A DNA stretch of 10,175 nucleotides from an uncultured Prevotella sp. (GTDB lineage: Bacteria; Bacteroidota; Bacteroidia; Bacteroidales; Bacteroidaceae): contig CAKQPF010000089.1 of assembly GCA_934256705.1 (NCBI GenBank), positions 1 through 10,175 of the forward strand, given 5' to 3'. The translations under genes and the position numbers were made by a program. Numbering within the stretch: the first letter of the stretch is position 1; the number at the start of each line of letters is the position of its first letter. Positions 1 through 6,723 of the stretch are shown here, in pieces. The notes beneath the pieces are model-generated. The model did no database searches, was not told the origin of the DNA, and was given only the letters and a program-made list of their open reading frames with translations.

Positions 1-2
1 AG

Positions 3-87
3 CGGAGAGAGAGGGATTCGAACCCCCGGTGCCTCTCAGCACGGCGGTTTTCAAGACCGCTGTAATCGACCACTCTACCATCTCTCC
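3..87 (-). tRNA. tRNA-Ser (anticodon UGA)
   Basis: Read on the minus strand, this folds as a class II tRNA. The 7-bp acceptor stem GGAGAGA/TCTCTCC pairs 81-87 with 4-10, and the discriminator is G at position 3. The anticodon stem GCGGT/ACCGC encloses the loop CTTGAAA, with anticodon TGA at 51-53. A long variable arm (GTGC/GCAC stem) is typical of tRNA-Ser, and the T-loop is TTCGAAT. No CCA is encoded after the discriminator, so it would be added enzymatically. The tRNA decodes UCA and, by wobble, other UCN serine codons. It has its own promoter to the right (144-175) and is divergent from the next gene. Confidence 0.97.
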
Positions 88-143
88 AAACATTTGGTTG
101 GTAAGAAACCTATTTCAAATGACCTTTGTTTTGAAAAGCGATG

Positions 144-175
144 CAAAGGTACGGACTTTTTCTGAAACTACCAAA
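144..175 (-). promoter_or_regulatory. Bacteroidetes-type promoter for tRNA-Ser
   Basis: On the minus strand a -33 element TTTG (172-175) is followed by a 20-nt spacer and a -7 element TACCTTTG (144-151). This matches the Bacteroides consensus TTTG/N19-21/TAnnTTTG exactly. Initiation would be expected near 137, giving a leader of about 50 nt before the tRNA 5' end at 87. The assignment rests on motif and spacing only. Confidence 0.8.
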
Positions 176-231
176 TAATTTCGCGATTTTTTTTGAAAAA
201 TATTGTTTTTCCCTTGTTTTTTGCCTTTTTG

Positions 232-263
232 CTTGGTATCATTAGGCTTTTTTGCTACTTTTG
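232..263 (+). promoter_or_regulatory. Probable promoter of the TPR/OB-fold gene and galE
   Basis: A perfect -7 element TACTTTTG at 256-263 matches TAnnTTTG. The best -33 candidate at the right distance is CTTG (232-235), one base off TTTG, with a 20-nt spacer. A perfect TTTG at 228-231 has a 24-nt spacer, which is too long. Initiation near 270 would leave a leader of about 40 nt before the ATG at 310. It forms a divergent pair with the tRNA promoter. Confidence 0.6.
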
Positions 264-309
264 CTTTTAATATAGATTTCAGTCACCGACTATTATAATC
301 AATGAATAT

Positions 310-1701
310 ATGTCATCACAGGAGGTTACTACACTGCGAAAAGCCGGTCGTCTGACGGAAGCATACCAGATGGCGATGGAAGATATGGAGAAATGTGAGG
401 ATTTTTTCTCATGTCAGTCCGTGTTTTGGGTTTGCGTTGATATGCTGAAACAGCCCAAAGAGGTACGCAGTGGCACTGATGGCGCTCTGATGTATTCCAT
501 CCGCGGACTGATGATCAAGATGGAGGAATATGACAAAGAGAAGGTCACTCCTATCATTCGTGAGGGGTATGGATGGTCGATTGTAAGGTATCTGTGGGAC
601 AATTACGCCACTCTTGTCTCCATAGAGTCAAGAAAGCTCTTGGCTGATTACTTTGCACAAAAGCTCCCTACGCCGTCTTCTCTGCATTCTGCCATACTGG
701 GAGTGGCGGCGAAAATGGCGGTATTGCACACTGAATTCAAGTTTGTCCCATTCCTGAAGATGTGGAACTTGCACAATCTGCGCCCTGAAGACAAGGTGGC
801 AAAGGAGGGAAATGACGGGAAACGCATCCCTTCACTGCTGGAACAGGTGGCTAAAGCGTATGCTTACTCACTACTCTTCCATCCCGACTTGACACTGGAT
901 GTCGATGATGAACTGCTCCTCACTCCTATCATCGAGGCTAAAGGGTATCTCCCTGTCATGGATATGGTGATGACAAAACTGCATTCTGCCGAGGTAAAAG
1001 GGAGGAAAATGTATTTTGCGAAACTGGTAGGAAGCGACGGAACCGAGCTATCATGCGAGGTGCATAAATTGACCGAGCATAATAAAATGAAGTATGCCGA
1101 ACTGTCAAACATGCTTTTCTCCATACTTCCACGCCTCTCCAAGGATGGGACAATGCGCGTCGATGGAGCGATTCTCTCTAAGAGACCGATGGATAAGTCG
1201 TTTCCTAAGTGTGCCGGCTACATAGATGCTATCGACGTAAGCCATAATCATATACATATTTATGACTCTATGTCGCGCCATTTCGTATGCGAAGGAGGAC
1301 TGCGAAATGTGAAGGTCGGGCAATATATAGAGTTCTTTCCTATTGTGCCAAAGATAGACAAATTCAAGTCGGCTATTATAAATAAGGTATATAGCACGTC
1401 TGAAGGCAGGATGGCTTTCGGTCCCAAACCGGTAAGAATAAAATATGTGGACAAGGAGAAAGGCTACTGTGCCTGGGAACTGATAGCCTCCACACTGGTG
1501 GGAGACAGCGTCGGAAAACTCTCCCCTATCGTGGAAGCCGGCACTACAGAGCCTTCTTATACGACCGGATTTCTCTCAAGCCAAACGATACAAGCCAAAG
1601 GCATTGAGATGCCAAGCGTAGGAAGCGAAATGCGCATCACCGTCTTTCTGAAAAGGGGGAAAGATAGAGTGAAGCGTCCGCACGTGGTAGATTTCTTTTG
1701 A
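310..1701 (+). CDS. TPR-like / OB-fold (S1/CSD-like) protein, possibly TOTE-associated DUF7017 family
   Basis: This is a 463-residue cytoplasmic protein with no signal peptide or membrane segment. Residues 4-48 have the look of a TPR-type helical pair (LRKAGRLTEAYQMAMEDMEK), and an all-helical region continues to about 225. The C-terminal half is beta-rich. Residues 230-250 and 299-362 (GYIDAIDVSHNHIHIYDS, then VKVGQYIEFFPIV) resemble an OB-fold or cold-shock/S1-like nucleic-acid-binding module, and a further beta region covers 368-463. From memory, this order (N-terminal helical repeats, C-terminal S1/CSD-like domain) resembles proteins annotated with the TOTE conflict-system S1/CSD-like domain (DUF7017). 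That match is an inference, and no TOTE partner genes are visible here. The ATG at 310 follows a good promoter. The stop lies 26 bp before the preferred galE start, so the two genes are probably one operon. Nucleic-acid binding is the most I would predict. Confidence 0.85.
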   Translation: MSSQEVTTLRKAGRLTEAYQMAMEDMEKCEDFFSCQSVFWVCVDMLKQPKEVRSGTDGALMYSIRGLMIKMEEYDKEKVTPIIREGYGWSIVRYLWDNYATLVSIESRKLLADYFAQKLPTPSSLHSAILGVAAKMAVLHTEFKFVPFLKMWNLHNLRPEDKVAKEGNDGKRIPSLLEQVAKAYAYSLLFHPDLTLDVDDELLLTPIIEAKGYLPVMDMVMTKLHSAEVKGRKMYFAKLVGSDGTELSCEVHKLTEHNKMKYAELSNMLFSILPRLSKDGTMRVDGAILSKRPMDKSFPKCAGYIDAIDVSHNHIHIYDSMSRHFVCEGGLRNVKVGQYIEFFPIVPKIDKFKSAIINKVYSTSEGRMAFGPKPVRIKYVDKEKGYCAWELIASTLVGDSVGKLSPIVEAGTTEPSYTTGFLSSQTIQAKGIEMPSVGSEMRITVFLKRGKDRVKRPHVVDFF

Positions 1702-1727
1702 TTACAACACTTATAACTTATAATATT

Positions 1728-2738
1728 ATGAATATACTTCTTTGCGGTGGTGCTGGCTATATTGCCTCACACACCATCATCGAACTTGACAAGGCTGGTC
1801 ACTCAGTCGTAGTAGTGGACAATTTCGTAAACTCACAGCCGGAAGCGATACATCGCGTGGAGAAACTTATCGGCAAGCAGATAAAGTATTACGATGCTGA
1901 CGTCCGCGATGAAAAGGCAATGACAACGGTTTTCCAGGAAAACAAGATTGATGCCGTAATCCATTTCGCTGGTCTTAAGGCTGTAGGCGAGTCTGTGGCA
2001 AAGCCATTGGAATATTATCACAACAATATGACCGGCACATTCATCCTCATGGACGTGATGCGCAACAACGGTTGCAAGAACATAATCTTCTCAAGTTCGG
2101 CTACCGTCTATGGCGATCCTGCCATTATTCCTATCACTGAGGAGTGTCCTAAAGGTCAATGCACCAACCCTTACGGTCAGACCAAGTCTATGCTCGAACA
2201 GGTGATGATGGACGTGCAGAAGGCTGACCCTGAATGGAATGTGGTGCTCCTGCGCTATTTCAATCCTATCGGTGCCCACCCATCCGGCACTATCGGTGAG
2301 AATCCTAACGGCATTCCTAACAACCTGATGCCATACATCACTCAGGTGGCTGTGGGCAAGCGCAAGGAACTCGGTGTATTCGGCAACGATTACGATACTC
2401 CTGACGGCACTGGCGTGCGCGACTATATCCACGTCTGCGACCTCGCCGCTGGTCACGTAGCTGCTCTCCAGGCAATCGAAAAGAAGTGCGGACTTGCCAT
2501 TTACAATCTCGGCACTGGTCACGGCTACTCCGTTCTCGACGTGGTGAAGGCATTCATCAAGGTCAATGGCGTTGACGTGCCTTATTCCATCAAGCCACGT
2601 CGCCCTGGAGATATCGCTACTTGCTATTGCAACCCTGCAAAGGCTAAGGCAGAACTGGGATGGGAAGCAAAGTATGGCATCGAGGAGATGTGTCGCGATT
2701 CATGGAACTTCCAGAAGAATAACCCTGAAGGATATTAA
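1728..2738 (+). CDS. galE: UDP-glucose 4-epimerase (possibly also UDP-GlcNAc/GalNAc)
   Basis: GalE interconverts UDP-glucose and UDP-galactose with bound NAD in the Leloir pathway and supplies sugars for surface polysaccharides. The 336-residue product aligns with E. coli GalE at the same numbering. The Rossmann motif GGAGYIASH is at 7-15, HFAGLKAVGESV at 79-90, SSSATVYG at 122-129 with catalytic Ser124, and Tyr149-x3-Lys153 in NPYGQTK. LLRYFNP, GIPNNLMPY and DGTGVRDYIHV are also present. Two features are unusual. The third glycine of GxxGxxG is Ala13, and the gatekeeper position equal to E. coli Tyr299 is Cys299, as in the bifunctional human enzyme (Cys307). I chose the ATG at 1728 because the protein then begins MNILLCGGAG like its homologues. 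An upstream in-frame TTG at 1698 overlaps the previous stop and adds ten unlikely residues. Confidence 0.97.
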   Translation: MNILLCGGAGYIASHTIIELDKAGHSVVVVDNFVNSQPEAIHRVEKLIGKQIKYYDADVRDEKAMTTVFQENKIDAVIHFAGLKAVGESVAKPLEYYHNNMTGTFILMDVMRNNGCKNIIFSSSATVYGDPAIIPITEECPKGQCTNPYGQTKSMLEQVMMDVQKADPEWNVVLLRYFNPIGAHPSGTIGENPNGIPNNLMPYITQVAVGKRKELGVFGNDYDTPDGTGVRDYIHVCDLAAGHVAALQAIEKKCGLAIYNLGTGHGYSVLDVVKAFIKVNGVDVPYSIKPRRPGDIATCYCNPAKAKAELGWEAKYGIEEMCRDSWNFQKNNPEGY

Positions 2739-2747
2739 AATGTAATA

Positions 2748-2853
2748 TTGTTGTTTGGTTGTTTAGTTGTTTTGTTGTTTAGTTGATAGACTAAATTGCA
2801 ATAAACTTTTACAAACAACTAAACCACAAAACAACCAAACAACAAAACAACAA
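2748..2853. repeat. 38-bp imperfect inverted repeat (GTTGTTT-type hairpin)
   Basis: The left arm (2748-2785) and right arm (2816-2853) are reverse complements at 35 of 38 positions, with a 30-nt loop. Both arms consist of tandem TTGTTT-like words (G/T-rich left arm, A/C-rich right arm). The structure fills nearly all of the gap between galE and the thioesterase gene. There is no T-run after the right arm, so it is not a classical intrinsic terminator. It could still block transcription or stabilise the galE mRNA 3' end. A related but shorter hairpin occurs at 9629-9672. Confidence 0.85.
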
Positions 2854-2861
2854 AGCAACTA

Positions 2862-3230
2862 ATGCAAATAGGAAAAAAACATACAAGCACCATGATAGTG
2901 GAGGAAAAGCACCTCGCATGCAATGTAGGAAGCGGTGATCTCCCCGTCTTTGCCACACCGATGATGATGGCCCTGATGGAGAATGCCGCTATGCTCTGCG
3001 TGGCAGATGAACTGGAGGATGGCTCTTCCACCGTAGGAGGACAAATCAGCTCTTCACACCTCAAGCCAACAGGACTCGGCAAGACTGTTACAGCCACAGC
3101 AGAACTCATCTCTGCTGAGGGTCGCAAACTGAAATTCAAGGTATCTGCCTCTGATGAAGGAGGTCTTATCGGTGAAGGCGAGCATCTCCGCTTTATCATT
3201 GATAAAGAGAAATTTATGAGTAAGGTGTAA
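2862..3230 (+). CDS. FlK-like hotdog-fold acyl-CoA thioesterase
   Basis: This 122-residue protein is the length of a single hotdog domain and should be a cytoplasmic dimer that hydrolyses an acyl-CoA. The FlK-type pattern is clear. Residues 30-42 (FATPMMMALMENA) carry Thr32 and Glu40 on the central helix, and ISSSHLKPTGLG (62-73) carries His66. These have the same spacing as the catalytic Thr42, Glu50 and His76 of fluoroacetyl-CoA thioesterase FlK, offset by ten. Activity on fluoroacetyl-CoA is not implied, since related proteins occur in many bacteria that never meet fluoroacetate, and the substrate is unknown. The ATG at 2862 lies 8 nt after the right arm of the long inverted repeat and has no evident Shine-Dalgarno sequence. 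A strong terminator follows the stop, so this gene ends a transcription unit. Confidence 0.88.
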   Translation: MQIGKKHTSTMIVEEKHLACNVGSGDLPVFATPMMMALMENAAMLCVADELEDGSSTVGGQISSSHLKPTGLGKTVTATAELISAEGRKLKFKVSASDEGGLIGEGEHLRFIIDKEKFMSKV

Positions 3231-3257
3231 GTTCACACCTCTCTACTTATTATTTCT

Positions 3258-3310
3258 GGCTGGTTCTAAAGCAATGCCAAAATCTGTTTTAGAACCAGCC
3301 TTGACTTTTT
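3258..3310 (+). terminator. Intrinsic terminator after the thioesterase gene
   Basis: A perfect 13-bp stem, GGCTGGTTCTAAA (3258-3270) with TTTAGAACCAGCC (3288-3300), encloses a 17-nt loop. It is followed by a moderately T-rich stretch, TTGACTTTTT (3301-3310). No T-run is present on the other strand, so it works for plus-strand transcription. It lies 28 nt after the thioesterase stop. Confidence 0.85.
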
Positions 3311-3331
3311 CAATCACCACCACCAAAGCCA

Positions 3332-4255
3332 ATGCAGAAAATACTTTTCGCCCCATTACAGGGATATACTGAGGACGCATACCGCCGCTTTCATAATGAG
3401 ATATTTGGCGGAGTAGATACTTATTACACTCCTTTCGTGCGCCTGGAGCATGGCAAAGTGCGCTCGAAGGATATGCGCGACATCCGTCCTGAATACAATG
3501 AAGGCGTCAATATCGTGCCACAGGTCATTGCTTCTGGAGCAGACGAACTGCGCACCTTGCTCGACGTCATCATCCCTTTGGGCTACAAGAAGATAGATAT
3601 CAACATGGGATGCCCATTTCCTTTGCAGACAAGGCACGGCAGAGGAGCTGGACTTCTCGCTTCTCCCGACAAGGTAAAGGAGATTGCAGATTGCATCAAG
3701 GAGCACAATGAGATGGATTTCTCTGTCAAGATGCGCCTCGGCCTCGATAGTGCAGACCAGTGGAAGGCTGTCATTCCAATCCTCAATGACGTGCCTCTGA
3801 CGCATGTTACGGTACATCCACGCATCGCCACCCAGCAGTATAAGGGCGATATCAATATGGACTCTTTCCGCCTTTTGGCTGACGAATGCCAGCATCCTTT
3901 AGTATATAATGGTGAGATACACACCGTTGAGGACATTCATCGCATAGAGAATGAGTATGGCGACCGCCTTTCCGGCATAATGATAGGCAGGGGATTGCTT
4001 GCCCGTCCGTCACTTGCGAGGGAATACAAGGATGGCGTGACAGAGAGTGAAGCAAGCCTTGTCCGCGACATTCTCCGTCTCCACGACATGATGCAGGCGC
4101 ATTATGCCAAGATGATTCCTGGCGAAGACCAACAATTAGGCAAGCTACGCACATTCTGGGACCATCTCGAACCTACCATCGGTCGCAAGCAATGGAAGAA
4201 GATTGTCAAGGCTGGTAATATGAAGAATTATCTTGCTGCAGTGCGTGCATTGTAG
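3332..4255 (+). CDS. dus: tRNA-dihydrouridine synthase (Dus family)
   Basis: Dus enzymes use FMN and NADPH to reduce uridines to dihydrouridine in tRNA. The 307-residue product begins with APLQGYTEDAYRR (7-19), the N-terminal TIM-barrel signature. The active-site motif INMGCP holds the catalytic cysteine at Cys94. FMN and substrate contacts expected in the family are visible as SVKMRLG (Lys133), VHPR (His162), NGE (193-195) and IGRG (218-221). A helical tRNA-binding C-terminal domain follows from about residue 240. The segment after the cysteine (CPFPLQTRHGRGAG) departs from the CPxxK form of E. coli DusB and DusC, so I assign no subfamily letter and no target position. IGRG in place of the usual IGRA is shared with DusC. 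The gene starts 21 nt after a terminator, so its promoter is probably in or near that hairpin. The outer-membrane protein gene follows 49 bp downstream. Confidence 0.93.
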   Translation: MQKILFAPLQGYTEDAYRRFHNEIFGGVDTYYTPFVRLEHGKVRSKDMRDIRPEYNEGVNIVPQVIASGADELRTLLDVIIPLGYKKIDINMGCPFPLQTRHGRGAGLLASPDKVKEIADCIKEHNEMDFSVKMRLGLDSADQWKAVIPILNDVPLTHVTVHPRIATQQYKGDINMDSFRLLADECQHPLVYNGEIHTVEDIHRIENEYGDRLSGIMIGRGLLARPSLAREYKDGVTESEASLVRDILRLHDMMQAHYAKMIPGEDQQLGKLRTFWDHLEPTIGRKQWKKIVKAGNMKNYLAAVRAL

Positions 4256-4304
4256 GTTACCGCTGGATAATACCACCACCCCACAACCAAATACTCCCCC
4301 ACAG

Positions 4305-6647
4305 ATGAAAAAGAGATACTACAGACTATTCCTATTGTCAGCGACAATGTTGCTTTCGCCTCTTACGCTCGTAGCTCAGGAGGTGAAGAATAGATATTTT
4401 ATGCCTATAGCAATAGGCGACTTCAAACTGATGCCCGACACCACTCTGACGAGTAATTTCAATATTGGACTGATGAATGCCGTGACACTTCAGAAAGGAA
4501 TCTCCGTCGCAGCTCTTTTCAATATCAATCATAGTCTGCGTGGCATACAGATGGCAGGCATCACAAATATCAGTTCTGGCGTGGAGAAAGGCATACAAAT
4601 AGCTCCAGCTGTGAATATTTCAGCCGGCTATATGCGTGGTATTCAGCTTGCTGCATACAATTATGCCGACACGCTGAACGGTTCACAGATAGGATTAGTA
4701 AATGTAGCTATCACCCATCCACGTGGTGTTCAGATAGGATTAGTAAACTATACCCGCGACACTATTGCCAATAAGATAGGTCTGGTGAATATCAATCCTA
4801 ATACGCGCATTGACTTCATGGCGTTTGGAGGTACTTCATCCAAGATAAATGGCGCACTGAGATTTCGCAATCGCTCCACATACAGCATCATAGGTTTCGG
4901 TTCCCACTATATGGGACTCGACACCAAGTTCTCTGGAGCCATCTATTATCGTCTCGGACAATACGTCAACCTATCCCCAAGACTCTCTCTGAGTGGCGAC
5001 GTAGGCTATTACCATATCGAGACTTTCGATGGTGACAGCGATAATCCGGAGCGTCTCCATTCCCTTCAGGCACATATCAATGCCGACTATCAACTGAATC
5101 CCACTCTCGGTCTCTATGCCTCTGTGGGCTACGGAGATACGCGATTCTATGCTCATAACAGGCATTACAGGAACGGATTCATAGGTCAGCTCGGTCTCAC
5201 CTTCAGGTATAACCGCGGCAGCAGCACCGACACCCATTTCCTCCACAAGGCCAAGAGCCAGTCTGGAGAGACCATACATGACGATTATGGCGACAAGCAT
5301 CCATGGATAGCGGCTTATGAAGCCACAGGCATCAATTTCCTGGTGCATGGCTTTGACCGCTTCGTCATGAATGAAGACTTTGCCAAAGTGAACCTCCACA
5401 CCATCCACAAGAATTTCCAGCATGGATTCGTATGGGACAATGACCAATTCTCCACCAACCTTTTCGCCCATCCATATCATGGAAATCTCTATTATAATGC
5501 AGCGCGAAGTAATGGACTCAACTTTTGGGAATCAGCCCCTTACGCCGTAGGAGGCTCGCTGATGTGGGAGTTTTGCGGCGAGATAGAGCCCCCTGCCATC
5601 AATGACCTCATGGCTACAAGTTTCGGAGGCATCTGCATAGGCGAGATAACCCATAGGGTGAGCAATGTCATTCTCAATGACCGCACATGCGGATTCCGAC
5701 GCTTCCTTCGTGAGTTCGGTGCCTTCGTGGTGTGTCCTATGCGTGGGTTCAACCGCATAGTGCGTGGCGAAGCATGGCATATAGACCATCAGGCAGAGCC
5801 GTATCATGACTTCCGCCGCTTTCCTATCGAGCTTTCCATCACCGCCGGCACCAGATACCTTGCCGATGACGGATCCATGTTTCGTGGCGAATGGAACCCT
5901 TATATAGGCATAATAATGGAATACGGCGACCCTATCAGCAGGGAAGAAAACAAGCCTTACGACTTCTTTACAGCCGACATCAAGGTGGGAATGTCGGCAA
6001 ACCAGCCTCTCATCAATGCCCTTCACCTCATGGGAAGGATATGGAGCGCGCCTATAGTTTCCGAGCGAAGGGTGGAAGCGGAAGTGGGCATATATCAACA
6101 CTTCAACTATTACGACTCCAAACCAGTAAAGGACGGCAGTAGCCAGACTCCTTACCGCATCTCGGAAGCGGCTTCCTTCGGTCCTGGAATGATACTCCGT
6201 TTCCCTGAAACCGGTGTGCTGAAGCGTCTTGAGCAAAGAGTTTTCTTCTCCGGAATACTTCTCGGAGGCACCAAGAGCGACTATTACAACGTCATAGACC
6301 GTGACTATAACATGGGATCTGGCTTCTCCATCAAGACAATGACATTCATGGACTTCCGCAATCTCGGCCGCTTTGTGCTGAAATCAGACTATTATCGCAT
6401 CTACACATGGAAGGGATATGAAGGCAAAGACCTTGCCACCATCGACCCTCTCTTCCTCAATGCGCAGGGCGACAAAGGCAATGCCGGCCTCCTCGTCATC
6501 AATCCACGATGGGAATTCAACATGAAGAACAACATGAGCGTCAGCCTTTCATCCCAGTATTTCGTCCGTGACACTCATTATCACAGCTATGCAGATGTGC
6601 ATACCAGCACCTTCGAGTTCCGTCTCGGACTGATGTGGCATCTGTAG
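4305..6647 (+). CDS. Outer-membrane beta-barrel protein with surface repeats and DUF3943
   Basis: The ATG at 4305 is preferred to the upstream in-frame ATG at 4233, which overlaps dus, because it gives a clean signal peptide: MKKRYYR, a hydrophobic core, and probable cleavage after LVAQ. The mature protein has three parts. Residues 65-167 contain about seven degenerate repeats of roughly 15 residues of the form GIQIAxxxNIS or GVQIGLVNxx, like the LA_2272-type surface repeat. A barrel-like region follows (200-330). A DUF3943-like region at about 360-470 includes W377DND, HPYHGNLYYNAARSNG, FWESAPY and NDLMATSFGGICIGEITHR. The rest (470-780) alternates aromatic strands and ends in FRLGLMWHL, a typical last barrel strand. 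It therefore probably resides in the outer membrane. The ligand or cargo is unknown. It is likely co-transcribed with dus, although the two functions have no obvious link. Confidence 0.9.
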   Translation: MKKRYYRLFLLSATMLLSPLTLVAQEVKNRYFMPIAIGDFKLMPDTTLTSNFNIGLMNAVTLQKGISVAALFNINHSLRGIQMAGITNISSGVEKGIQIAPAVNISAGYMRGIQLAAYNYADTLNGSQIGLVNVAITHPRGVQIGLVNYTRDTIANKIGLVNINPNTRIDFMAFGGTSSKINGALRFRNRSTYSIIGFGSHYMGLDTKFSGAIYYRLGQYVNLSPRLSLSGDVGYYHIETFDGDSDNPERLHSLQAHINADYQLNPTLGLYASVGYGDTRFYAHNRHYRNGFIGQLGLTFRYNRGSSTDTHFLHKAKSQSGETIHDDYGDKHPWIAAYEATGINFLVHGFDRFVMNEDFAKVNLHTIHKNFQHGFVWDNDQFSTNLFAHPYHGNLYYNAARSNGLNFWESAPYAVGGSLMWEFCGEIEPPAINDLMATSFGGICIGEITHRVSNVILNDRTCGFRRFLREFGAFVVCPMRGFNRIVRGEAWHIDHQAEPYHDFRRFPIELSITAGTRYLADDGSMFRGEWNPYIGIIMEYGDPISREENKPYDFFTADIKVGMSANQPLINALHLMGRIWSAPIVSERRVEAEVGIYQHFNYYDSKPVKDGSSQTPYRISEAASFGPGMILRFPETGVLKRLEQRVFFSGILLGGTKSDYYNVIDRDYNMGSGFSIKTMTFMDFRNLGRFVLKSDYYRIYTWKGYEGKDLATIDPLFLNAQGDKGNAGLLVINPRWEFNMKNNMSVSLSSQYFVRDTHYHSYADVHTSTFEFRLGLMWHL

Positions 6648-6723
6648 AAATCGCAAATAAGACCTATCATCCTGAATCCTTTGAAGATGTTATTTCTTTC
6701 TAAACAACATTGATTATACAAAC

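Noticed and set aside
1698..1727. Upstream TTG start for galE
   Set aside because: It would add ten residues before the beta strand that starts GalE homologues and overlaps the previous stop codon. The ATG at 1728 fits the family.
2091..2522. 143-residue minus-strand open frame inside galE
   Set aside because: It is a shadow of strongly conserved GalE coding sequence, with no independent start signal or family resemblance.
4233..4304. Upstream ATG start for the outer-membrane protein
   Set aside because: It overlaps the end of dus and would bury the signal peptide behind 24 residues.
5532..6236. 234-residue minus-strand open frame inside the outer-membrane protein gene
   Set aside because: The plus-strand frame shows signal peptide, repeats and DUF3943 motifs, so this is a shadow.
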